A model generated the notes under the pieces. The model did not search any database and was not told the origin of the DNA. It worked only from the letters and a program-made list of their open reading frames with translations. From positions 1 through 12,967 of the forward strand of contig CAMIFA010000146.1 of assembly GCA_946221495.1 (NCBI GenBank): a stretch of DNA of 12,967 nt, given 5' to 3'. The DNA comes from an uncultured cyanobacterium. GTDB lineage: Bacteria > Cyanobacteriota > Cyanobacteriia > Cyanobacteriales > Chroococcidiopsidaceae. Below are positions 5,555 to 12,189 of this stretch, piece after piece; the first letter of the stretch is position 1, and every line of letters starts with the position of its first letter. A program made the translations under genes and the position numbers.

Positions 5555-6007
5555 TTAATTTTGTTCCAAGCGTTTGAAGGTATAGCTATAAGGATGTTCT
5601 ACTGCCCCACCAGCAATAATAAATCGCTCCGAGCCGTTTTCCCATCTCGCTGTTGCATCAACTACTCTAGAAGGAGTGACTTGGGACGAGCCTGGAGAAG
5701 GAGTAAGAACGATGTGAAATGTATTGCCGCGATGGTTACCACTAATCTGAGCAAATCGCAAGCCATCATCCGATGCGAAACTACCGAACAAGTCACCCGC
5801 CGGATTAATATACATTTGAACCTGACCATTTCCGCCAACAAAGCGGTATCTTCCAACCCAAGTTCCTTGAAACGAAAGCAGAGATTTCTTTGAGGATTGA
5901 GGCGCTGATTGCTGCGCCGTTAGGAATGACTGTTGATGTTGCAAAGTTGCATATAACCCCAACACTAACAGTCCAGCAAACAGAATTTTCGAGCTTAATA
6001 TCTTCAT
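5555..6007 (-). CDS. Small exported protein of unknown function
   Basis: 150 residues. Residues 1-~32 form a signal peptide or N-terminal anchor: lysines at 2 and 7, hydrophobic ILFAGLLVLGLYA, then a Gln-rich stretch ending FLTAQQ. There is no lipobox cysteine. The remainder (LSFQGTWVGRYRFVGGNGQV, YINPAGDLFGSFASDD, FIIAGGAVEHPYSYTF) is glycine- and aromatic-rich with alternating hydrophobic residues. It should fold as a small beta-sandwich or barrel of roughly 110 residues in the periplasm. The opening GTWVGRY resembles that of small lipocalin-like proteins, but I cannot assign a family. The ATG has ggag 11 nt upstream. It is separated by 190 bp from the monooxygenase gene on the same strand, so it may have its own promoter. 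Confidence 0.75.
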   Translation of the reverse strand: MKILSSKILFAGLLVLGLYATLQHQQSFLTAQQSAPQSSKKSLLSFQGTWVGRYRFVGGNGQVQMYINPAGDLFGSFASDDGLRFAQISGNHRGNTFHIVLTPSPGSSQVTPSRVVDATARWENGSERFIIAGGAVEHPYSYTFKRLEQN

Positions 6008-6197
6008 GGCTGAGAATCTCCGCTTTAAAATTTCTGATGTTCTATCTTTGTACTTACCCTACTGAGGGTGGGCTAGGTAGGTTACTGTATAGTTCGTGCG
6101 ATAACCAACAATTGTTCTCTTAAAACTACAAGTAAATGTAATAGACCTTGCCTAGAAAACGTCTCCTCTTCTGGGCGACGATTGCACCTGATGCAGT

Positions 6198-7361
6198 TTA
6201 AGCAACACTTAAAGGTTGATAGTGATAAAGCCATGCTTGAAATTCATCCTGACTTATTTGAGAATTAATCATTTCGCTCAGTGTTTTTTCACTATCAGAT
6301 TGGTAGGAGCGATAACCTACAGTTGCACTCCGCTCATAAATGACTGCTGTACGAGGAATACGACTGTTTTCATAAGCCTTGAGCGCCGCTTCTATATTGG
6401 ATGCAGTAGCAAGGCACGTTGCTAATTCGTAAGCATCCTCAAATGCCATGTTTGCCCCCTGCCCTAGAGATGGCACAACCGGATGAGCTGCATCTCCTAA
6501 GAGGGTAACTCTGCCTTCACTCCAACGTTTTAAGGGAGGGCGATCGCAAATAGGTCGCTCCACAATCTTATTAGCAGGTGTTGCTTTAATGAGCGCGCCT
6601 ACAGGTTCCGCCCAATCTGCAAATCTTTCTAAAACCCGAGTCTTGGGAGTTTTAGCCCACTGATGAACAAAATCATCTATTGATAAAGCACTAGCACTCC
6701 AAAATGTGTAGCCTTCACCAACATCGACTATTAAAAAGTTTTTGCCATCAGCTGCTGTGAATAAGGTAGATGTGTTTGGAGAGAGTTGTTCGTGTTCAAA
6801 TTGGACAATAGCACGCCAAGAGACGCGATCTGCATAGTTGGGAAAACCATCACCGATCAGAGTCTGCCTGACACTGGAGTTAATGCCATCTGCCCCAATC
6901 AGTAGGTCTGTATCAACGGTTTTTCCACCTGGGAAAAAGAGCCTCACACTGTTGTTTAATTGCTTAAACCCGACACAGTAATGCTGGAGATGAATGACAT
7001 CCGGCGGTAGGGCTGATGCGAGGATTGCTTGCAGACGTGACCAGCGAATATTTAACATTGGTTGCCCATATTGCTGCATGACCGTGATCGGTGTGGAGGC
7101 GATCGCTTCTCCGGTACTTCGCTTCAGGGTAAACTTGTTCATGGGACTACCCGCCTGTTTCAACAACTCAACGATCCCTGGCTGGATGGCATCAAGGCTA
7201 TTCAAACCGTTTGGGGTCAAAGTTAGACCTGCACCAATGGAGCGTAAAGCTTCTGCTCGCTCGTAGACTTGGACGTTAAATGAGTGTTTGAGCAAAGCGA
7301 TCGCTGTTGCTAACCCCCCAATGCCACCGCCAACAATTGAAATATTTAAAGGTTCTATCAT
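6198..7361 (-). CDS. FAD-dependent monooxygenase (PHBH / zeaxanthin epoxidase-like)
   Basis: 387 residues, a usual length for class A flavoprotein monooxygenases, which use NAD(P)H and O2 to hydroxylate or epoxidise a substrate. All three family fingerprints are visible: the dinucleotide-binding GGGIGG at 11-16 with Glu34 closing the fold (VYERA), the DG motif LLIGADGINSSVR (153-165), and the GD motif RVTLLGDAAHPVVPSLGQGA (284-303). There is no signal peptide or membrane segment, so it should be cytoplasmic. The substrate cannot be told from sequence; similarity to zeaxanthin-epoxidase-type and salicylate-hydroxylase-type enzymes is only at family level. The ATG is preceded by ggaag 9 nt upstream. 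It follows the barrel-enzyme gene by 48 bp on the same strand, so the two are probably co-transcribed and may act in one pathway. Confidence 0.93.
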   Translation of the reverse strand: MIEPLNISIVGGGIGGLATAIALLKHSFNVQVYERAEALRSIGAGLTLTPNGLNSLDAIQPGIVELLKQAGSPMNKFTLKRSTGEAIASTPITVMQQYGQPMLNIRWSRLQAILASALPPDVIHLQHYCVGFKQLNNSVRLFFPGGKTVDTDLLIGADGINSSVRQTLIGDGFPNYADRVSWRAIVQFEHEQLSPNTSTLFTAADGKNFLIVDVGEGYTFWSASALSIDDFVHQWAKTPKTRVLERFADWAEPVGALIKATPANKIVERPICDRPPLKRWSEGRVTLLGDAAHPVVPSLGQGANMAFEDAYELATCLATASNIEAALKAYENSRIPRTAVIYERSATVGYRSYQSDSEKTLSEMINSQISQDEFQAWLYHYQPLSVA

Positions 7362-7409
7362 GCTGCTAGCTTCCAGACTTAGATAACAAGAGTGAGGCGA
7401 TTATTGGAT

Positions 7410-8201
7410 TCAAAGGTGACGAGTAAGTTGATCAATTGCTGCCCAATTAGCATCAGCTTTCGATTGTGGCGGCTCAAATTCTTTTAGCCTTGCACAATCC
7501 ACTTGTTCGTTAATTTCTGCAAGGAACTGTGCAATCACGGCATTTGGATCTTTGCTAAGAGTAATCGTATTGCTAAGGGCGATCGCAAAAATCTGATTTT
7601 GCTCAATATAAGGCTTCAAGTCCTTAATGTTACTCGGTTTGAAACCTCCGATTGCAATCACTTGAGTAGATGAATTTTTCAGTTGCTGACACACTTTTTC
7701 AATCAGCGCAGTTGAAGTCTTTGCCGTCGATGGTTCACTCCATCCTGTGTGACAACTGATTAAGCTAGCTCCTAAATCTGCTAGTTCTTGCGCTCTTTTC
7801 ACTTTCCAGTGGTCATCATGGCAAGGCATCAAATCGAAGGCAACTCGTTTCTGCTCAGTGTTCGCGCTCTTAATCGCTTCTTGAATTACTTCATCTGGAA
7901 CAGTTGCCATCACTGTCACTAAATCTGTTCCAGTATAATACGAGCGCCAGTAAGATCGCCCTTCTGCACCATAGGGAACGTCATACTCTATAAAGTCCGC
8001 AACAAGCGTTTGATCATTGTCTAGCCGTTGGCGAAATTCCGAAATGATCGGAACTCCCTTTAAAGTTGCTTGCAGCAGTGTCAGTCTACCAATTTCATGA
8101 ATAATATCGTGGTTTGGATACTGCTCCAAGATTGTGTCTAACATTGATAGACACTCTGAAGTAGAAGTGTGGTCGTAGGTAATCCATAAATAGGGTTTCA
8201 T
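7410..8201 (-). CDS. HPS/KGPDC-like (OMP decarboxylase superfamily) barrel protein
   Basis: 263 residues. The pattern fits the hexulose-6-phosphate synthase / 3-keto-L-gulonate-6-phosphate decarboxylase group: strand 1 with Asp10 (ITYDHTS), strand 2 with Glu36 (HEIGRLTLLQA), strand 3 ADFIEYD (68-74), strand 4 TGTDLVTVMAT, strand 5 RVAFDLM, strand 6 ASLISCHTGWSE, and the phosphate-binding VIAIGGFKPSNI. The family motif at strand 3 is normally D-x-K-x-x-D. Here both Asp are kept but the Lys is Ile71, so the standard decarboxylase or synthase chemistry is doubtful. A ggag site precedes the ATG. It is the first gene of a probable pair with the FAD monooxygenase. I would not name it HPS; a divergent enzyme or binding protein is more likely. 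Confidence 0.75.
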   Translation of the reverse strand: MKPYLWITYDHTSTSECLSMLDTILEQYPNHDIIHEIGRLTLLQATLKGVPIISEFRQRLDNDQTLVADFIEYDVPYGAEGRSYWRSYYTGTDLVTVMATVPDEVIQEAIKSANTEQKRVAFDLMPCHDDHWKVKRAQELADLGASLISCHTGWSEPSTAKTSTALIEKVCQQLKNSSTQVIAIGGFKPSNIKDLKPYIEQNQIFAIALSNTITLSKDPNAVIAQFLAEINEQVDCARLKEFEPPQSKADANWAAIDQLTRHL

Positions 8202-8485
8202 TATTTTTCTCCAATTGCTTGAGATTCAATCACCATGAAACTCATATACGTGCAATTCCAAATTATTATGCAGTGTTCAAAAAGTTTGGAGGTTGTAGCA
8301 ATTGCGGCAAGACTACAGAAAACTGCGTTCAAGCAATAGTAGTGTGAGTTGTTAGAAAAAGATGTATGTTGCGAGTAATAAACTTTCAACTTCTCACAAC
8401 AGTCGCTGCCGCTAGTTCAATAGAGACGGTAAATTGATGGGTGGCAACTTATTCGCATTTATGCCGATTAAATGCGCTCCTAACA
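8202..8485. other. Upstream region of the barrel-protein / monooxygenase pair
   Basis: No convincing gene. A 62-codon frame on the minus strand (8201-8389) has no ribosome site or recognisable relatives and overlaps the likely promoter region. A gcaattgc palindrome occurs near 8299. I cannot place a sigma-70 promoter with confidence. Confidence 0.4.
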
Positions 8486-8736
8486 CTACCCGCACTTACT
8501 AAAAAATAGTTTTAGGCTGGAGATATCAATCTGTCCTACTATAGCAGTCCTAAATGATTCGTAAAACCCTCTCTTTCTTCCTTCCTTGGCGCTTTTGGCG
8601 GCTAAACGCTGCGCTACACTCCGTGAAGGCGGTTCGTTAAAGAATAACTTTCACAACTCAGATGGGATTGCTATATCTCTTTTTTGAGGGATTGAGCGGA
8701 CTCGTAGAACACACTTTGATAATGCAGAAGTTTCAT
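8486..8736 (-). pseudogene. Decayed DUF4278 gene interrupted by a MITE
   Basis: The minus-strand ATG at 8736 starts MKLLHYQSVFYESAQ, matching MILRYRGMFYKYTQL of the intact gene at 11713. The frame then runs into the MITE and stops at 8671-8673. Beyond the element the DNA resumes (gtaggacagatt at 8539 downward) and matches codons ~21-35 of the intact gene, but in a shifted frame ending at 8486. The second YRG-type repeat of DUF4278 is lost. It lies upstream of the barrel-protein gene on the same strand, mirroring the intact DUF4278 gene ahead of the methyltransferase. Confidence 0.75.
8540..8675. mobile_element. MITE, about 136 bp, with tatagc termini
   Basis: The terminal inverted repeats are tatagcagtcc (8540-8550) and ggattgctata (8665-8675), with one mismatch in 11. 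Weaker pairing continues to about 25 bp. The interior holds a typical cyanobacterial interspersed sequence (gcgcttttggcggctaaacg, cggttcgttaa). No transposase is encoded. The homologous region at 11645-11655 lacks the insert (gtcctaccatgtcttc), which defines both boundaries to within a few bases. Confidence 0.75.
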
Positions 8737-8840
8737 AGCTTTTACCTGTTAAAAGTCTACTTTGTTGAATGATTCATTTAACTTTTGCGGTTTTAACTGC
8801 AAATTGCAGTACCTTACAGATATATCAATAAAAACCGTTA

Positions 8841-8859
8841 AAGAAGTTCGGAACTTCTT
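8841..8859. promoter_or_regulatory. Palindrome upstream of the DUF4278 relic
   Basis: aagaagttc (8841-8849) and gaacttctt (8851-8859) are perfect inverse complements around one g. The same motif stands at the equivalent place (11819-11835) ahead of the intact DUF4278 gene, about 105 bp before each ATG. Its size suits an operator for a dimeric repressor, or a hairpin in the 5' leader. Confidence 0.5.
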
Positions 8860-8922
8860 CGGGTAAAGAGTCTAAAGTTGTTCGCTTTCTTTTCGCTTTA
8901 TGACTACGATTAGTTGCTGAGG

Positions 8923-9036
8923 ATGAGACAGAACTTGCACCTGCAATTCTCACTCACATTTGATGTAGGTTCACCCGAAACGGAACTGGATTTAGTAAAG
9001 GCGATGTTGTTTATGCTACAGGAACATTGGGGTTAG
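8923..9036 (+). CDS. Possible small protein or gene remnant
   Basis: A 37-codon plus-strand frame starts MRQNLHLQFSLTFDVGSPET and continues ELDLVKAMLFMLQEHWG. The composition looks protein-like and the end amphipathic. The ribosome site (gagg) abuts the ATG, which is too close, and I recognise no family. It could be the 3' remnant of a lost gene. It is the only candidate between the duplicated region and the amine oxidase gene. Confidence 0.2.
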   Translation: MRQNLHLQFSLTFDVGSPETELDLVKAMLFMLQEHWG

Positions 9037-9045
9037 GAGCATAGG

Positions 9046-10458
9046 CTATAACAACGTTTTTAGCTCTTGGACGGCTCGTTCGGCTGACTCTAAAGCTGCC
9101 TCCATTCCCGCCGAAGCAACAGCAGTATGTTCCCCAGCAAAGTGAATACGGTGCCAAGGTCGAGCCATTTCATCTGTCCATTGTTTAATCTGACCAGGAG
9201 CAAAATGGGAATAAGCACCTAGAGAGAATGGATCGCTGCCCCAAGTGATGACGCGGTTAATATCTATCTCTGCTATGCTTGGACGTATCTGCTGTAGTTG
9301 TGCCTTTACAGTTTGCTGAACTTCTTTTTGAGAACGAGCCAGTTTATCAGCATGATCACCATTCGCCCAGGCTACGAATCCTTGTACTCTTCCTATTTCA
9401 TCCTTAACAGGAAAAATTTGTTCTAGAAGAGAATCAGTCCACATCTCTAACGGATAACCATCGTCTTCCCAGGAACCTTGAACTGAGAAGTAAACTTGGG
9501 TGATTTTAGTATAAGGTAGTTCCTCTACAGCTTCCTTTTGGTTGCCTTGAAGCGGTGGCTCAATCTTAATCTGACGCAACACAGAAAATGGCAGGGTGAG
9601 GAGCGCATAATCAGCGTCATAGGTAGAGCCGTCTGCACAATGTACGGTGACTTTTGTCGCACCACTCTTGACTTCTTCTACAACCTTATGCAACTGAACG
9701 GGAGATGATAAAGCAGCAGCTAGTTTCTCCGGTAATCGGCTATTTCCACCTGCAACTTGTAGTGGCTGAGAGCCACGAGTTTGAGCAAGGTAGTCGTTTC
9801 TCAACCCCCATAATGCAGAAGCTGTAGTGATACTGTTCATTGAAGGTGGAAAGATATCCATTAGTCGGAGTGCTTCCTCTGAGGCTCCTTGAGTTAGCAA
9901 AAAGTCTCTAAGAGAAATATCAAGATTCCTGTACCTGTGTGCTACCCAGTCGGTTGGCGTTTTGAGAGGATTATGCGGACGTAAATAATGTTTCATTAAA
10001 GCAGGGGGTAGAATCTGCTTTTCCGACTTGGCTAAATAATTAGCCTTAGAGGATGCCCATTGTTGCGATAAAACAGATTGACCATTGACATGAAGTAGCA
10101 CTTCTGGCGAACGTTTGGGTTGAATTTCCAGAGGAACCTTGTAGCGATCGCCTAGCTGTAATAAACGGGAGTATTTCTCACTTAATACTTGAGCTCCGGC
10201 TTCTGGTTTTCCTGGTAAATCGTCTAAAGTCTGAACTCGCCCACCAACGCGATCGCGCCCTTCCAATAGAGTGACCATTACTCCAGCTCTTTCTAGGAGT
10301 AATGCAGCATATAAGCCGGATAACCCTGCCCCCAATACTAAGACAGAGGGTTTTTTGGCAGTATTAGCCCTTAATTGAGTGTTTTGAAGGCTAAAGGACA
10401 AAGCGCCCAGACCCAGCCCCCAAAGAAATTCACGGCGCTTGAGTAATTTTGAGTACAT
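9046..10458 (-). CDS. Tat-exported flavin amine oxidase (FAD-dependent)
   Basis: 470 residues. The N-terminus carries a twin-arginine signal, KRREFLWGLGLGALSFS (7-23), with a possible cleavage after LRA near residue 31. The FAD-binding fold starts with VLVLGAGLSGLYAALLLERA (39-58), followed by EGRDRVGGRVQT (66-77), the classic amine-oxidase motif. The C-terminal FAD-contact segment IHFAGEHTAVASAGMEAALE is present. The family oxidises amines or L-amino acids to imines with release of H2O2; the substrate is not predictable here. The Tat signal implies folding with cofactor in the cytoplasm and action in the periplasm. The ATG at 10458 overlaps the stop of the methyltransferase gene as TGATG, so translation is probably coupled. 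A TTG one codon upstream is a less likely start. Confidence 0.92.
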   Translation of the reverse strand: MYSKLLKRREFLWGLGLGALSFSLQNTQLRANTAKKPSVLVLGAGLSGLYAALLLERAGVMVTLLEGRDRVGGRVQTLDDLPGKPEAGAQVLSEKYSRLLQLGDRYKVPLEIQPKRSPEVLLHVNGQSVLSQQWASSKANYLAKSEKQILPPALMKHYLRPHNPLKTPTDWVAHRYRNLDISLRDFLLTQGASEEALRLMDIFPPSMNSITTASALWGLRNDYLAQTRGSQPLQVAGGNSRLPEKLAAALSSPVQLHKVVEEVKSGATKVTVHCADGSTYDADYALLTLPFSVLRQIKIEPPLQGNQKEAVEELPYTKITQVYFSVQGSWEDDGYPLEMWTDSLLEQIFPVKDEIGRVQGFVAWANGDHADKLARSQKEVQQTVKAQLQQIRPSIAEIDINRVITWGSDPFSLGAYSHFAPGQIKQWTDEMARPWHRIHFAGEHTAVASAGMEAALESAERAVQELKTLL

Positions 10459-11252
10459 CAATCTTGCCTGTAAGCTGTAACAAAGAAGATATGTCCGGTA
10501 TCAGGAACACTTCGGTCTAGAAATTGATAAGTAAATCTGCCAAAAGAGGCACCTTCTTCTCCAGGTTGGATCACAGACGCTTGCCAACCATAGTTTGCCA
10601 AAAAGGACTCAGGGTGATCGCAACTTGACTGCCAATACTTAGCCCATTCGTCAGATCCGTTTAAGACAAGAGAGTTGATGACATCAGCTCCGAACCAACT
10701 CCCCGCGATCGCCAAAGTCTTGATCTTTGTTAGCAAATTGTGGACTTGAGTTGAGTTCAGGTAATAGAGAAATCCCTCTAACAACCAGATAGACGGTTCT
10801 GAAGATTGATAACCTTGTTCCAGCAGCAATTGCGACCAATCTGATTGAGTTAAATCAGCGCCAATTGAATGTCGAACACACTGAGGAGCAATCGCGGCTA
10901 AAACTGATTCTTTATAATCCAGCACATCGCTGTGAGCGATCTCATAAATATGGGTTCCTGCTTGCCAATTCAAGCGAAAAGCTCTTGTATCCAGACCTGC
11001 ACCTAAAAGCACGACTTGCCGGATATTGTGATTCATTAAAAAATCGTCAAAAAATGAAGTCCGAACTGCAATAAACGGTTTACCCTGTTTTTCGTACTCT
11101 TCCACGCGAGGAATTGCGGCTTGAATTGTATCTGCACCTGCTAATTGTTCAGCAAAAAAATCGCTAAACAAAGCATCAGGTCTTTGGGTTTCGATCGCCC
11201 GAACAGCAGCCATTACTTTTGCGGTAAAACTGACTGTAATTGCTTTAGACAT
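10458..11252 (-). CDS. Class I SAM-dependent methyltransferase, leucine carboxyl methyltransferase (LCM/PPM1) family
   Basis: 264 residues, typical for the bacterial branch of this family. The visible signatures are FIAVRTSFFDDFL (60-72), the SAM-binding VVLLGAGLDTRAFRL (80-94), the acidic end of strand 2 EIAHSDVLDYK (104-114, where the more common pattern is E-x-D-x-P), and WLLEGFLYYL (156-165). Relatives O-methylate carboxylates or hydroxyls of small molecules; the real substrate is unknown. It is cytoplasmic, with no signal peptide. Its stop overlaps the ATG of the Tat amine oxidase (TGATG) and its start lies 44 bp after the DUF4278 gene, so the three probably form an operon. The ribosome site before its ATG is weak (no clear aggag), consistent with coupling to the upstream gene. 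Confidence 0.9.
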   Translation of the reverse strand: MSKAITVSFTAKVMAAVRAIETQRPDALFSDFFAEQLAGADTIQAAIPRVEEYEKQGKPFIAVRTSFFDDFLMNHNIRQVVLLGAGLDTRAFRLNWQAGTHIYEIAHSDVLDYKESVLAAIAPQCVRHSIGADLTQSDWSQLLLEQGYQSSEPSIWLLEGFLYYLNSTQVHNLLTKIKTLAIAGSWFGADVINSLVLNGSDEWAKYWQSSCDHPESFLANYGWQASVIQPGEEGASFGRFTYQFLDRSVPDTGHIFFVTAYRQD

Positions 11253-11296
11253 AATAATCTAGTCACGGTAGGAGAAAAGAACGTATTCACTAAGTT

Positions 11297-11713
11297 TTAC
11301 ATTTGATTCTGCTTCCATTTATAGCCTTCTGCAAAGCCGCGACGATAGTGAAGAAAAATACTAAGCAACCAATGTTGAAGCGGAGGCAGGTGCTTTAGTG
11401 AGCCATTCCTCCAACCCAAGCAGTAGAGCTTGTATAAAGAACCCATCCGTTGAATATGCATTACAATCCCATTACTTGTATCTGACTGCTTACTGTTGTT
11501 TGGTATATGTACTACTTCCAAACTAGTTGATCTTAGATTAGGCGAGTCTATCTCTCGGAGGTAGAAAGCACCGCGATAGCGCCGCACTTGCACCGACGGA
11601 GAAATGGTTTTAGGCTGGAGATGCTGCGATCGCTGAATTTGTCGTCCTACCATGTCTTCTTTGAGTGGAAGTTGAGTGTACTTGTAGAACATACCTCGGT
11701 AGCGAAGAATCAT
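11297..11713 (-). CDS. DUF4278 domain protein
   Basis: 138 residues from the chosen ATG. The DUF4278 hallmark is a pair of YRG motifs: MILRYRGMFYKY (1-12) and VRRYRGAFYL (43-52). They are separated by a charged linker containing VGRQIQRSQHLQPK. This is a cyanobacterial domain of unknown function. The C-terminal 85 residues (e.g. VMHIQRMGSLYKLYCLGW) are basic and unassigned; they may be poorly conserved. I place the start at 11713 and not at the GTG at 11722, because the homologous relic begins at the same ATG after the same aggtgaaagtt-like ribosome site. It is probably the first gene of the operon with the methyltransferase and amine oxidase. Confidence 0.7.
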   Translation of the reverse strand: MILRYRGMFYKYTQLPLKEDMVGRQIQRSQHLQPKTISPSVQVRRYRGAFYLREIDSPNLRSTSLEVVHIPNNSKQSDTSNGIVMHIQRMGSLYKLYCLGWRNGSLKHLPPLQHWLLSIFLHYRRGFAEGYKWKQNQM

Positions 11714-11877
11714 AACTTTCACCTGTTTTAGTTAAATCTGGCTTACTGAATGACTCATCCAACATGGCGTGTACTGCAAATTGCGTTGCTTTACAGATAT
11801 ATCAATGAAAACCGTTAGAGAAGTTCGGAACTTCTTCGGGTGAAGGCTCTAAAATTGTTCGCTTTCTTTTCGCTTCA
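11578..11877. repeat. Dispersed duplication, copy B (uninterrupted)
   Basis: Homolog of 8486-8900 without the MITE. It covers the first ~45 codons of the DUF4278 gene and ~165 bp upstream. All base changes I could align in the upstream frame that ends at 11803 would alter amino acids, so I read that stretch as non-coding upstream DNA, not the tail of a gene. Confidence 0.8.
11819..11835. promoter_or_regulatory. Palindrome upstream of the intact DUF4278 gene
   Basis: agaagttc, g, gaacttct: an 8-bp perfect inverted repeat about 105 bp before the ATG. It is conserved with the site at 8841-8859 while flanking bases have drifted. Candidate operator or leader hairpin for the DUF4278-methyltransferase-amine oxidase genes. 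Confidence 0.5.
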
Positions 11878-12189
11878 GTACGGTGAATTATGCTTTGTAT
11901 TGAATAACTGAAATTCCAGCATCAGTTTTACAATCTCCTTCTTTCGATTTTCCTACCTGGAGAAACGAAAGCAATCTGCGTATATTCATCAGTAAACTGA
12001 ATTCGCTGCCAAATTTGAGCCATTTTGTCGCAAAATGAGTGGATTTGTCGGCGCTTAAACTGGAAAACACATCTCTTACAAACGGAACACTACCCAGGAA
12101 ACTACACGAGCTATCTCTACATTCCCCTCACTTAAAAATATTTTTTAATATTAGAAAAACCAACGGTAATCGTGCTAATCTGCACTCTT
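11878..12189. other. Spacer between the DUF4278 operon and the WD40 gene
   Basis: No convincing gene. A short perfect hairpin, cattttg-tcg-caaaatg, lies at 12021-12037. An AT-only inverted repeat (aatatt...aatatt) near 12137-12152 is followed by T residues on the minus strand and might act as a weak terminator for the WD40 gene ending at 12190. Small frames on both strands have no ribosome site or known relatives. Confidence 0.4.

Larger units (their letters stand above)
8486..8900. repeat. Dispersed duplication, copy A (DUF4278 start and upstream region)
   Basis: This segment, minus the MITE, aligns with 11578-11877. Matching landmarks are gttttaggctggagat (8509-8524 and 11607-11622), the cgtagaacaca block, ttacctgtt, ttacagatatatcaat and gaagttcggaacttcttcgg. 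The homology covers the first third of the DUF4278 gene and about 160 bp upstream of its start. Confidence 0.8.

Noticed and set aside
8201..8389. 62-residue minus-strand frame upstream of the barrel-protein gene
   Set aside because: No ribosome site, no recognisable domain, and it occupies the likely promoter region.
11803..11877. Minus-strand reading KAKRKRTILEPSPEEV shared with 8826-8900, as the tail of a gene
   Set aside because: The frame and stop are shared by both copies, but every base difference I aligned changes an amino acid, so there is no sign of selection on protein; non-coding upstream DNA fits better.
12021..12054. Repeated tttgtcg near a hairpin, considered as a Tn7-like transposon end
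   Set aside because: Only two short copies, no matching other end and no transposon genes in the window.
11888..12070. 60-residue minus-strand frame
   Set aside because: No ribosome site, unusual composition and no family resemblance.
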